A stretch of 19,855 nucleotides of DNA from JACZQZ01 sp046756945 (GCA_046756945.1 JBHHXI010000045.1:1-19855); one strand, 5' to 3'; shown: positions 1 to 7,718, counted from the stretch's first letter. The notes: generated by a model not told the origin, from the letters alone. Program-made: numbers and translations.

Positions 1-1
1 G

Positions 2-517
2 GCCGTCAACCTGTCGGCCGTGCAGTTCCGCCAGGAGGACCTGGTGGCGACCGTGGAAGCGGCGCTCAGGGACACCGGCCTCGATCCCGGCGATCTGCAC
101 CTGGAGATCACCGAAAGCGTCTTCATGCAGGAAGGAGGGCGCGAGATGCTGCTCGACTTCCGCCGCCGCGGCATCTGCATCTCGCTCGACGACTTCGGGA
201 CCGGGTACTCGTCCTTGAGCTACCTGACGCGGTTCCCCATCGACAAGATCAAGCTGGATCGCAGTTTCGTCCGCGACATCGCGCACAACACCAGCAGCGC
301 CGCCATCATCAAGGCGGTGGTCAACCTCGGGCACAGTCTCGGCACGCGGGTCAACGTCGAAGGCGTGGAAACACAGGAGGACGTGGTCATCCTCAAATCC
401 CACGGCGTCGACGAGATCCAGGGATACTATTACAGCCGACCCCTCAGCGCCGACGCCGTTCCCGAATTCGTCGCCGGCGCCGTCGCCTCTTCCCTCCACG
501 TGGTGAAAAGCGCCTAG
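2..517 (+). CDS. EAL-domain c-di-GMP phosphodiesterase, C-terminal part (5' end outside window)
   Basis: This is the carboxy-terminal part of an EAL domain, which hydrolyses cyclic di-GMP to pGpG. The open frame runs in from the window edge. The GTG at 20 is internal to the conserved NLSAxQFR block, so it is not the true start. Visible family motifs in order are NLSAVQFRQ, LEITES, DDFGTGYSSL (loop 6), DKIKLD, EGVET and QGYYYSRPL. These keep the metal-binding and general-base acid and lysine positions, so the domain looks catalytically competent. The opening EAL motif and any sensory or GGDEF domain lie upstream and cannot be judged. The gene ends at TAG 515-517 and is convergent with the tRNA-Glu gene 34 bases away. 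Domain identity is secure; the full architecture is unknown. Confidence 0.93.
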   Translation, partial: AVNLSAVQFRQEDLVATVEAALRDTGLDPGDLHLEITESVFMQEGGREMLLDFRRRGICISLDDFGTGYSSLSYLTRFPIDKIKLDRSFVRDIAHNTSSAAIIKAVVNLGHSLGTRVNVEGVETQEDVVILKSHGVDEIQGYYYSRPLSADAVPEFVAGAVASSLHVVKSA

Positions 518-551
518 TGTCCTGTCCCGCGTAGCGGCGGCAGCCCGGAAC

Positions 552-627
552 TGGTGTCCCCAACGGGATTCGAACCCGTGTTGCCACCTTGAAAGAGTGG
601 AGTCCTAGGCCTCTAGACGATGGGGAC
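552..627 (-). tRNA. tRNA-Glu (anticodon UUC)
   Basis: Read on the minus strand, this 76-base segment folds as a complete cloverleaf. The acceptor stem is GTCCCCA (621-627) with TGGGGAC, the anticodon stem is CCACT/GGTGG closing the loop CTTTCAA (anticodon TTC, decoding GAA/GAG), and the T loop is TTCGAATC. The discriminator A is followed by an encoded CCA (552-554). The TTC anticodon and the opening GTCCCCATCGTCTAGAGG are typical of bacterial tRNA-Glu. A candidate promoter sits immediately upstream at 643-670. Confidence 0.97.
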
Positions 628-642
628 GGGGGCGGCCTGTGT

Positions 643-670
643 GGTATACGCCCTGTCCCATAAAATCAAG
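643..670 (-). promoter_or_regulatory. candidate sigma-70 promoter of tRNA-Glu
   Basis: On the minus strand CTTGAT (670-665) and TATACC (648-643) are separated by 16 bases. CTTGA(C) is a common -35 form in alphaproteobacteria. The -10 lies 15 bases from the mature tRNA 5' end, which leaves a short leader, as is usual for tRNA genes. This is pattern matching only. Confidence 0.5.
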
Positions 671-768
671 CCCCCCGCCCGCCGCCGCCGCACCCGGGCG
701 GCGGCCACCCACCGACCGCCACCCCTGCGGGCTGTGCCCCCCCCTGCCCCCCCTGCCCCGAATTTGTG

Positions 769-797
769 TTTCCACGTCCGGGCGCCGCGAATACAAT
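769..797 (+). promoter_or_regulatory. candidate sigma-70 promoter of the phosphofructokinase gene
   Basis: TTTCCA (769-774) and TACAAT (792-797) are separated by 17 bases, matching the sigma-70 boxes at 4/6 and 5/6 positions. Transcription from here would leave a leader of about 50 bases before the ATG at 853, with a GGAGGA ribosome site at 838-843. A run of C tracts lies just upstream (737-759). Confidence 0.4.
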
Positions 798-852
798 CCG
801 CCTCGCGGTCCGGCGCACCCATCCATCTTCGGTCATCGGAGGAAACCATTTC

Positions 853-2067
853 ATGTTGCGGGGAAAGGTACTGGTCGCCCAGGGCGGCGGGCCGACGGCG
901 GTGATCAACGAATCCATGGTCGGCACGGTCATCGAATCGCGCAAGTTCGCCGGCGTCGAGCAGGTGTACGGCGCCTTTCACGGTGTGCAGGGCATCGTCA
1001 ACGAGGACTTCCTCGACCTCACCCGCGAGACCACCCATAACCTGGAGCTGGTCGCCAAGACGCCGTGCTCGGCGCTGGGCTCCACCCGCGACCGGCCCGA
1101 CCTCGCCTATTGCCAGGAGATCTTCACGGTCCTGAAGGCCCACGAGATCTCCACCTTCTTCTACATCGGCGGCAACGATTCGTCCGACACCCTGCGCATC
1201 GTCAGCGAGGAGGCGCACAAGGCCGAATACGCCCTGCGCTGCATCCACATCCCCAAGACCATCGACAACGACCTGGTGATCAACGACCACACGCCGGGCT
1301 TCCCGTCGGCGGCGCGTTTCGTGGCCAGCGCCTTCGCCGGGGTGAACCTGGACAACATGGCCCTGCCCGGGGTCTATGTCGGCGTGGTGATGGGCCGCCA
1401 CGCGGGGTTCCTGACCGCCGCCGCGGCGCTGGGGCGCAAGTACGACGACGACGGGCCGCACCTGATCTACCTGCCCGAGCGGTCGTTCGACCTGGATACC
1501 TTCCTCGCCGACGTGAACTCCGTGCACGAGCGCTTCGGGCGCTGCGTCGTCGCCGTCTCCGAGGGCGTCCACGACGCCGCCGGCGAGCCCATCGCCGCCA
1601 AGCTGGCCGGCGACGTGGAGAAGGACGCCCACGGCAACGTGCAGCTCTCGGGCACCGGCCTGCTCGCCGACGTGCTCACCGACGCCGTCAGGCGGCGCAC
1701 CGACATCAAGCGGGTGCGCGGCGACACGTTTGGCTACCTGCAGCGCTCGTTCCTCGGCTGCGTCTCCGACGTCGACCAGCGCGAGGCCCGCGAGGTCGGC
1801 GAAAAGGCCGTGCAGTACGCCCAATGGGGCCGGGACGACGGCTCCGTCACCATCCATCGCACGGGCTTTTATTCGGTGGAATACAAGCTCAGTCCCCTGG
1901 ACGCCGTCGCCGGCAAGACCAAGGTGATGGCCGACGAGTTCATCGCCGGAACGGGCACCGACGTCACCGACGCGTTCCTCATGTACCTGCGCCCGCTTCT
2001 CGGCTCGGGCATGCCCGACGCCTTCCGCCTGCGTCCCAACCGGGTGCCCAAGATCCTGAAAAAATAA
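853..2067 (+). CDS. pfp: 6-phosphofructokinase, pyrophosphate-dependent type
   Basis: The product phosphorylates fructose 6-phosphate to fructose 1,6-bisphosphate in the cytoplasm; with PPi as donor the reaction is reversible. ATG 853 is chosen because GGAGGA (838-843) lies 9 bases upstream and the protein then opens directly into the first phosphate-binding strand (VLVAQGGGPTAVIN). In-frame codons back to 766 are untranslated leader. The protein has 404 residues. Motifs are GGND (106-109), PKTIDND (134-140), GFPSAARF (149-156) and MGRHAGF (180-186). Asp109 corresponds to E. coli PfkA Gly104 and Lys135 to Gly124; Asp and Lys at these sites mark PPi-dependent enzymes, as bulk there excludes ATP. 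Asn108 replaces the Asp of GGDG/GGDD. The gene appears monocistronic and is convergent with recJ. The PPi assignment is by residue logic, not assay. Confidence 0.9.
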   Translation: MLRGKVLVAQGGGPTAVINESMVGTVIESRKFAGVEQVYGAFHGVQGIVNEDFLDLTRETTHNLELVAKTPCSALGSTRDRPDLAYCQEIFTVLKAHEISTFFYIGGNDSSDTLRIVSEEAHKAEYALRCIHIPKTIDNDLVINDHTPGFPSAARFVASAFAGVNLDNMALPGVYVGVVMGRHAGFLTAAAALGRKYDDDGPHLIYLPERSFDLDTFLADVNSVHERFGRCVVAVSEGVHDAAGEPIAAKLAGDVEKDAHGNVQLSGTGLLADVLTDAVRRRTDIKRVRGDTFGYLQRSFLGCVSDVDQREAREVGEKAVQYAQWGRDDGSVTIHRTGFYSVEYKLSPLDAVAGKTKVMADEFIAGTGTDVTDAFLMYLRPLLGSGMPDAFRLRPNRVPKILKK

Positions 2068-2156
2068 GGCGGCGGGGAACGGGGCCCCGTCTTCCGGCCC
2101 CGGCATTTCGATCGGGCGTATAACACGCGACGCACGAGGTCCGGGCCGAAAAAAAT

Positions 2157-2277
2157 TAACCGCAGAGCACACGGAGAGCACAGAGGTTTTCACCGAGACA
2201 GTCTCATGGGGCGCGTTGCGCCGCTTTGATTTCCTCTCCGGTTTCTTCCTCCGTGGTCTCTGTGATCTCTGTGGTTT
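2157..2277. repeat. imperfect inverted repeat between convergent genes
   Basis: The left arm (2157-2186) and the reverse complement of the right arm (2248-2277) agree at 23 of 30 positions. Both are built from short CACAGAG/CACGGAG units about 9 bases apart. The 61-base centre holds two small hairpins: GAGAC-A-GTCTC at 2195-2205 and GGCGC-GTT-GCGCC at 2210-2222. The element fills the space between the 3' ends of the phosphofructokinase and recJ genes. Its composition is less GC-rich than its neighbours, and it encodes no plausible protein. CCGCAGAG/CACAGAG-type palindromic intergenic elements are, from memory, scattered in many bacterial genomes. It may act as a bidirectional transcription end or be a small non-autonomous repeat; neither role is shown here. 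Confidence 0.8.
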
Positions 2278-2312
2278 CGCTTCTTTCGCGTGAAGAGCGT
2301 TCGAGCCGCGCC

Positions 2313-4130
2313 CTACCAGGCCGGCGCCGCGTCGTCGATGAGGAACTCCACCGCCGAATGGCCGCGCCAGGTGTTCACGCGCAGGCGGCCGGCGACGTGG
2401 AAGGGGGCGCCGTCGTGGTTGAGCAGCGCCGGCCCCAGGTCCGAGTCCAGGCCGCGGAAGGCGATGGCGTTGATGCGCCCGCCGTCGGCCCCGGCGAGGG
2501 TGCATTTCAGGTGATTGCCCCCGACCACGTCCACATAGACCAGCCGGGCGGCGGCGATGGCGAACCTGGGCTCGGGGTTGCCGCTGCCGAAGGGCCCGAC
2601 CCGCATCAGGGTCGAGATCAGGTCCTTCGACGCCGCCGCCACCGTGAGCGCCCCGTCGAGACGGAGGCTGGGGACCGGCGCCCGGCCGCCGAGGGCATCG
2701 GCGATCCGCTGGTTTAGAAAACCGATCAGCGCGTCGAGGCGGCTTTTCTCCACGGTGAAACCGGCGGCCATGGCGTGGCCGCCGCCCTTGACCAGGAGCC
2801 CCGCCTGGCGCGCCGCGATGACGGCGGCGCCCAGGTCGACGCCGGACACCGACCGTCCGGAGCCGGAGCCCTTGCCGCCGTCCAGCGACACCACGCAGGC
2901 GGGCCGGTTGAACCGCTCCTTGAGCCGGCTGGCGACGATGCCGATGACGCCGGGGTGCCAGCCCTCGCCGGCGGCGAAGATCAACGGCGCCCCCGGCGTC
3001 CGTTCTTCGCACGCCTCGGCTTCGGCCAGGGCGTGCTCGAAGACGGCGGCCTCGATCTCCCGGCGCTCCCGGTTGAGGTCGTCCAGGCGCCCGGCGATGG
3101 CGTCGGCCTCGCCGGCATCCCCGGTGCTCAGCAAGCGCACGCCCAGGTCCGCCTGCCCGACCCGCCCGCCGGCGTTGATCCGGGGCCCGAGGATGTACCC
3201 GGCGTGGTAGGTTCCCGGCGCCTCGGTCATCCCGGCGACGTCGGCGAGCGCCCGCAGGCCCGGGTTTTTCCGCCGCGCCATCACCTTCAGGCCCTGGGCG
3301 ACCAGGGCGCGGTTGACCCCGGTCAGCGGCACCACGTCGCAGATCGTCCCCAACGCCACCAGGTCCAGCCACTGCATGAGGTCGGGTTCGGGCCGCGCCC
3401 CGTACCAGCCGGCCCGGCGCAGGACCCGGTTGAGGCCGACGACCAGCAGGAAGGCCACCCCCACCGCCGCCAGTTGGCCGTGGGGGCTGGTCTCGTCCAC
3501 GCGGTTGGGGTTGATCACGGCGACGGCGCGGGGCAGCCGGGCCTCGGCCTCGTGGTGATCGACGACGATGACGTCGAGGCCGGCCGCCGCCGCGGCCTCC
3601 AGGGGACCGTGGGAGGTGGTGCCGCAATCCACGGTGACGACCACGGAAACGCCGTTTTCCCGGAGTCCGAGGAGCGCCGCCTCGTTGGGTCCGTAGCCTT
3701 CGCGCAGGCGGTCCGGAATATAGGTCTCGCAGCGGCCGCCGACGGCGGCGAAAAAACGGGCCAGCAGGGCCGCCGACGTCGCCCCGTCCACGTCGTAATC
3801 GCCGAACACCGCGATGCGTTCGCCCGCCACGACGGCGGCGGCGAGGCGTCCGGCCCCCTCCTCCATGCCCCTGAGCCCGGCGGGATCGGGAAGCAGGGTC
3901 TTGAGCGCCGGGTCGAGGAAGGTGTCCGCCTCGTCCATGCCGACGCCCCTGGCCGACAGCACCCGGCCGACGATCTCGGGCACCTGGAGGCGCTGGGCCA
4001 GCGCCATCGCGGCGCGCTCGTCGGCGAGCCTGGCCAGCCAGCGCCGGCCGGTCAAGGACCGCGCCACGCCGAGGAAACAGTCCGCGCTCTCTATTCCGCC
4101 GGCAGGGGAAAGGGCCGCGGTGTCCGCCAT
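2313..4130 (-). CDS. recJ: single-stranded-DNA-specific exonuclease RecJ
   Basis: RecJ is a 5'-3' single-strand DNA exonuclease that works in RecF-pathway recombination, mismatch repair and base excision repair. The 605 residues match the usual length. The DHH-family motifs are in order: DYDVDG (111-116), DCGTTS (168-173), DHHE (191-194) and INPNR (206-210), followed by the DHHA1-domain motif GGGHAMAAGF and a C-terminal OB-like region. The metal-binding Asp and His residues are present, so the enzyme should be active. The start codon shares one base with the glpX stop codon (TAATG), which implies translational coupling. It is the last gene of the alaC-hom-glpX-recJ run. It ends at TAG 2313, convergent with the phosphofructokinase gene across the inverted repeat. 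Confidence 0.96.
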   Translation of the reverse strand: MADTAALSPAGGIESADCFLGVARSLTGRRWLARLADERAAMALAQRLQVPEIVGRVLSARGVGMDEADTFLDPALKTLLPDPAGLRGMEEGAGRLAAAVVAGERIAVFGDYDVDGATSAALLARFFAAVGGRCETYIPDRLREGYGPNEAALLGLRENGVSVVVTVDCGTTSHGPLEAAAAAGLDVIVVDHHEAEARLPRAVAVINPNRVDETSPHGQLAAVGVAFLLVVGLNRVLRRAGWYGARPEPDLMQWLDLVALGTICDVVPLTGVNRALVAQGLKVMARRKNPGLRALADVAGMTEAPGTYHAGYILGPRINAGGRVGQADLGVRLLSTGDAGEADAIAGRLDDLNRERREIEAAVFEHALAEAEACEERTPGAPLIFAAGEGWHPGVIGIVASRLKERFNRPACVVSLDGGKGSGSGRSVSGVDLGAAVIAARQAGLLVKGGGHAMAAGFTVEKSRLDALIGFLNQRIADALGGRAPVPSLRLDGALTVAAASKDLISTLMRVGPFGSGNPEPRFAIAAARLVYVDVVGGNHLKCTLAGADGGRINAIAFRGLDSDLGPALLNHDGAPFHVAGRLRVNTWRGHSAVEFLIDDAAPAW

Positions 4131-5119
4131 TACGCGTTATTCGGGCCGGCGGCGCCGAGGCGGCCCAACAGGTGGTGGGCTTCGATGTAGCGGAGCGTGC
4201 CTGTCCTCGAGCGCATGACCATGGACTGGGTGACGGCGATGCCGCGGTGGCGGCGCACGCCGGCGAGCATGGCGCCGCTGGTGACGCCGGTGGCGGCGAA
4301 GGTGATATCGCCGTGGGCCATGTCGGGGACACCGTACTTTTTGTCGAAGTCGGTGATCCCGCATTTGTCCGCCTGCTTCTTTTCCTCGTCGTTGCGCAGC
4401 ACCAGGCGCCCGTGCATCTGGCCGCCGACGCAGCTGAGCGCCGCCGCCGCCAATACCCCCTGGGGGGCGCCGCCGATCCCCATGTAAATGTCGACGCCGC
4501 TTTCCGGCTGGGTGGTGGCGATGACCCCGGCCACGTCGCCGTCCCGGATCAGCATGATCCGCGCCCCGGCGTCGCGCGTCTTGGCGATCAGGTCCGTGTG
4601 CCGCGGCCGGTCAAGGATACAGACCACCAGATCGCCCACGTCGACACCCTTGGCGCGGGCCAGTTCCCTGAGGTTCTTCGGCGGCTCTTCTTCCAGATCG
4701 ACCACGTCCCCGGGCAGGCCGCCGCCGATGGCGATCTTTTCCATGTAGATGTCGGGAATATTGAGGAACCCGCCGTCCTCGGCAATGGCGATGACCGACA
4801 GCGCGTTGGGTTCGCCCTTGGCGATGATGGTCGACCCCTCCAAAGGCATCGCCGCCACGTCCACCCGCGGGCCGTCGCCGGTGCCCACCGTCTCGCCCAC
4901 GTACAGCCTCGGGGATTCCCCCTCCCCGCCCTCGCCGATGCGGATGGTGCCGGTGATGGCGAGGATCTTGAGCGCGTCGTGCATGGCGTCGACCGCCGCC
5001 CGGTCCGCCGCCTGGTCGTCCCCGCGCCCCATCAGGCGCGACGCCGCGAGGGCCGCGGCCTCGGTCACGCGGACGGCTTCCAGGGCAAGATTCCGCCCGA
5101 CGCTGGATATCTTGGGCAT
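4130..5119 (-). CDS. glpX: GlpX-family (class II fructose-1,6-bisphosphatase-like) protein with altered active site
   Basis: The 329 residues align end to end with GlpX, the class II fructose-1,6-bisphosphatase of gluconeogenesis. Conserved stretches include RNLALE, GRGD, PDIYMEK, VVCILDRPRH, DGDVAGVI, GVDIYMGIGGAP and GHITFAATGV-like DITFAATGV. However, four positions essential or strongly conserved in E. coli GlpX differ: Lys29 is Asp35, Asp61 is Gly67 (IGEGGEGESP in place of IGEGExDEAP), Asp85 is Met91 (AAMPLEGS in place of xxDPxEGT) and Glu213 is Gln220 (GGAPQG in place of GGAPEG). Asp39, Glu63 and Glu94 (Ec Asp33, Glu57, Glu88) remain. Frame and length are intact, so this is not an obvious pseudogene. 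The start has a GGGAGGGAGGA ribosome site. The stop overlaps the recJ ATG. The family call is secure; FBPase activity is doubtful. Confidence 0.9.
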   Translation of the reverse strand: MPKISSVGRNLALEAVRVTEAAALAASRLMGRGDDQAADRAAVDAMHDALKILAITGTIRIGEGGEGESPRLYVGETVGTGDGPRVDVAAMPLEGSTIIAKGEPNALSVIAIAEDGGFLNIPDIYMEKIAIGGGLPGDVVDLEEEPPKNLRELARAKGVDVGDLVVCILDRPRHTDLIAKTRDAGARIMLIRDGDVAGVIATTQPESGVDIYMGIGGAPQGVLAAAALSCVGGQMHGRLVLRNDEEKKQADKCGITDFDKKYGVPDMAHGDITFAATGVTSGAMLAGVRRHRGIAVTQSMVMRSRTGTLRYIEAHHLLGRLGAAGPNNA

Positions 5120-5159
5120 GGCCTGATTCCTCCCTCCCCGGAGCGCTTCCCGCGCCCGC

Positions 5160-6452
5160 CTAAAAGGATTCGATGCGGATCATGCGCGGCGCCTCGACCA
5201 CGGCCTCCAGGGCCCCGATCTCCCGCAGCGCCCCCTGCATTGCCGCCTCTTCGGTCTCGTGGATGGTCACCACCACCGGTACCGCCTCGCCGGGGGCGCG
5301 TCCGCGCTGCAGCACGGACTCCATGGACACGTCGTGGTCGCGCAGGACCGCCGCCACGTCGGCGAACACGCCGGGCCGGTCCAGCACCATGAGCCGGACA
5401 TAATAGGCGCCCCGGTGGCGTTCCATGGGCACCGCCGAAAGGCGTTTCAGGTCCTTGGCCGGAACCGCGAACGTGGGCACGCTGCGCCGGCGCGCGATGT
5501 CCACCAAATCCGCCACCACCGCCGACGCCGTCGGCCCGGCGCCCGAGCCCTGGCCTTCCTGCATGATGGTGTCGACGAAGTCGCCGTCGGCGACGACGGC
5601 GTTGAACACGCCCTCCACATGGGCGATGGGCGCCGACACGGGCACCATGCACGGATGCACCCGCTGCTCCACCCCGTCGGAGGTCAAGCCGGCGATCCCC
5701 AGCAGCTTGATGTGGTATCCCAGTTCCTCGGCGAACCGGATATCGGTCAGCGTGACGTGGCGGATGCCCTCGATGTGAACGGCGGCGAAATTGATCTCGC
5801 AGCCGAAGGCGAGGCTGGCCAGGATGGCCAGCTTGTGGGCGGTGTCGACCCCGTCCACGTCGAGGCTGGGGTCGGCCTCGGCGTAGCCGAGCGCCCTGGC
5901 TTCGGCGAGCACTTCGTCGAACTCGCGGCCGCTTTCGCGCATGGCGGTGAGGATGAAATTGCAGGTGCCGTTGAGGATGCCGTAAACGCGGCTCAGGCCG
6001 TTGGCGGCGAGCCCCTCGCACAACGTCTTGACGATGGGGATGCCGCCGGCCACCGCCGCCTCGTAGGCAAGGGTGACGCCGGCCGCCTCGCTGCTGTGCG
6101 CCAGCGCCGTGCCGTGATGGGCGATCAGCGCCTTGTTGGCGGTGACCACGTGCTTGCCATTGGCGATGGCGGTCTCGCACAGCTCCTTGGCGATACCGTC
6201 CTCGCCGCCGATCAATTCGACCACCACGTCCACGCCGGCGTCGGCGGCCATGGCCAGCGGGTCGTCGAACCAGCGGATCCCGTCCAGGGGAACGCCGCGG
6301 TCCTTTTCACGGTCCCGCGCCGAAACGGCGCTGACCACGACCGCCCGGCCGCAGCGGTGCTCGAGCAGCGCCGCGTGCCTGCGCAATACCTTGAGGGTCC
6401 CGCCGCCGACCGTGCCGAGGCCGGCAACGGCGATCTTGAGGGGTTGGTTCAT
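5160..6452 (-). CDS. hom: homoserine dehydrogenase with C-terminal ACT domain
   Basis: Homoserine dehydrogenase reduces aspartate semialdehyde to homoserine with NAD(P)H, the branch point to threonine, methionine and isoleucine. In the 430 residues the Rossmann motif GLGTVGGGT lies at 11-19, TANKALIA starts at 104, EAAVAGGIPIVK follows at about 131-142, NGTCNFILT is at 161-169, and DVDGVDTAHKL carries the catalytic-region Asp and Lys207. An ACT domain (DRPGVFADVAAVLRDHDVSM) fills roughly residues 350-430 and usually mediates feedback inhibition by threonine. The ribosome site AAAGG lies 5 bases before the ATG. It is 27 bases downstream of the aminotransferase gene and 40 bases upstream of glpX, consistent with one transcript. 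Confidence 0.96.
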   Translation of the reverse strand: MNQPLKIAVAGLGTVGGGTLKVLRRHAALLEHRCGRAVVVSAVSARDREKDRGVPLDGIRWFDDPLAMAADAGVDVVVELIGGEDGIAKELCETAIANGKHVVTANKALIAHHGTALAHSSEAAGVTLAYEAAVAGGIPIVKTLCEGLAANGLSRVYGILNGTCNFILTAMRESGREFDEVLAEARALGYAEADPSLDVDGVDTAHKLAILASLAFGCEINFAAVHIEGIRHVTLTDIRFAEELGYHIKLLGIAGLTSDGVEQRVHPCMVPVSAPIAHVEGVFNAVVADGDFVDTIMQEGQGSGAGPTASAVVADLVDIARRRSVPTFAVPAKDLKRLSAVPMERHRGAYYVRLMVLDRPGVFADVAAVLRDHDVSMESVLQRGRAPGEAVPVVVTIHETEEAAMQGALREIGALEAVVEAPRMIRIESF

Positions 6453-6479
6453 TGACGCCTTTGATTGGGGGGACGTGTT

Positions 6480-7703
6480 TTAAAAAACCGCCGCCCGTTT
6501 TCTCTCCGTGTCCCCGATAACCTTGTCGTAGCCGGTGAGAAACGCCTTGATGGTGCGGATGGCCTGGCGGGTGCGTTGGCGGTTCTCCACCAGCGCGAAG
6601 CGCACGTGGCCGTCCCCGTTTTCACCGAAACCGATACCCGGAGAAACCGCGACCTTGGCCTCGCGCAGCAATAGCTTGGAGAACTCCAGGGAACCCAGGT
6701 GGCGGAAGGCCGGGGGTATGGGCGCCCAGGCGAACATGGTGGCGCGCGGCTCCGGCACCTCCCAGCCAGCCGCCGCCAGCCCACCGATCAGCACGTCGCG
6801 GCGTTCCCGGTAGCGGTTTCGAATCTCGACCACGCAGTCCTGGGGACCGTTGAGGGCGGCCGCGGCGGCCACCTGCACCGGCGTGAACGCGCCGTAGTCC
6901 AGATAGGATTTGATGCGCGCCAGCGCCTCGATCAGTCTCTTGTTGCCGGTGGCGAAACCGATGCGCCAGCCGGGCATGGAATAGGTCTTGGACATCGACG
7001 TGAACTCCACGGCGATGTCCCTGGCCCCCGGAATCTGCAGGATCGACGGCGGCGGCTGGTCGTTGAAATAGATTTCGGCATAGGCCAGGTCGGAAAAGAT
7101 GTAGATCCCGTGCCCACGACAGAAATCCACGATCCGGCCGTAGAAGTCCAGATCCATCACCTCGCAGGTGGGGTTGTTGGGGTAGTTCAGCACCAATGCC
7201 GTCGGCCTGGGCACGCTGTGGTTCACCGCGCGCTCCAGCGCCGCCAGGAAACTGTCGTCCGGGGCGACCGGAATGTTGCGCACCGCGGCGCCGGCGATAA
7301 TGAACCCGAACTGGTGGATCGGGTAAGAGGGATTGGGCACCAGGATCACATCGCCGGGGCTGGTCACCGCCGCCGCCAGATTGGCCAGGCCTTCCTTGGA
7401 GCCGAGGGTGACGATGGTTTCGGTCCCGGGATCGACGGAAACGCCAAAGCGGCGTTGGTAATACCCGGCGATGGCCTTGCGCAGGCCCGGAATGCCACGC
7501 GAGTTCGAGTAGCGATGGGTGCGCGGGTTCTGTGCCGTCTCGATCAGTTTTTCGACGATATGGGGCGGCGTCGGGCAATCGGGGTTGCCCATGCCGAAGT
7601 CGATGATGTCCTCGCCGGCGGCGCGGGCGCGCGCCTTCATGGCGTTGACCTCGGCGAACACGTAGGGCGGCAGCCTTCGAATGCGGTGGAATTCCTGTTC
7701 CAT
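6480..7703 (-). CDS. alaC: PLP-dependent aminotransferase, AlaC-type (alanine-forming, glutamate-pyruvate)
   Basis: This class I/II (fold type I) aminotransferase belongs to the group annotated AlaC or LL-diaminopimelate aminotransferase-like. AlaC transfers the amino group of glutamate to pyruvate to give alanine. The conserved opening MEQEFHRIRRLPPYVF supports ATG 7703 (407 residues). A GTG three codons earlier (7712) is an alternative, and neither has a strong ribosome site. Visible residues include FGMGNPD (36-42), YPNNPT (174-179, Asn cofactor contact), FSDLAYAE (203-210) and SMSKTYSMPGWRIGF, with the PLP lysine at Lys239. A C-terminal VRFALVEN segment carries the substrate-carboxylate arginine. 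It lies 27 bases upstream of hom. Substrate specificity cannot be fixed from the sequence alone, so aspartate or diaminopimelate-type transamination remains possible. Confidence 0.9.
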   Translation of the reverse strand: MEQEFHRIRRLPPYVFAEVNAMKARARAAGEDIIDFGMGNPDCPTPPHIVEKLIETAQNPRTHRYSNSRGIPGLRKAIAGYYQRRFGVSVDPGTETIVTLGSKEGLANLAAAVTSPGDVILVPNPSYPIHQFGFIIAGAAVRNIPVAPDDSFLAALERAVNHSVPRPTALVLNYPNNPTCEVMDLDFYGRIVDFCRGHGIYIFSDLAYAEIYFNDQPPPSILQIPGARDIAVEFTSMSKTYSMPGWRIGFATGNKRLIEALARIKSYLDYGAFTPVQVAAAAALNGPQDCVVEIRNRYRERRDVLIGGLAAAGWEVPEPRATMFAWAPIPPAFRHLGSLEFSKLLLREAKVAVSPGIGFGENGDGHVRFALVENRQRTRQAIRTIKAFLTGYDKVIGDTERKRAAVF

Positions 7704-7718
7704 GATCTTCACGCACCA

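Noticed and set aside
735..760. C-tract region as a CRISPR or tandem-repeat array
   Set aside because: It has only short homopolymer runs with dinucleotide spacers, with no repeat-spacer structure and no cas genes nearby.
2068..2100. Intrinsic terminator after pfp (ACGGGGCCCCGT palindrome)
   Set aside because: The palindrome has no usable loop and no following T tract.
613..4332. A 1239-codon open frame on the minus strand covering pfp antisense, the inverted repeat and recJ
   Set aside because: It is Arg/Gly/Pro-rich shadow sequence produced by high GC at codon position three of real genes. It crosses a tRNA-adjacent promoter, two convergent genes and a repeat, and shows no protein motif.
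4130..5119. glpX as a simple pseudogene
   Set aside because: There is no frameshift or stop, the length and surrounding motifs are normal, and the overlapping start of recJ is preserved; only specific active-site positions are changed.
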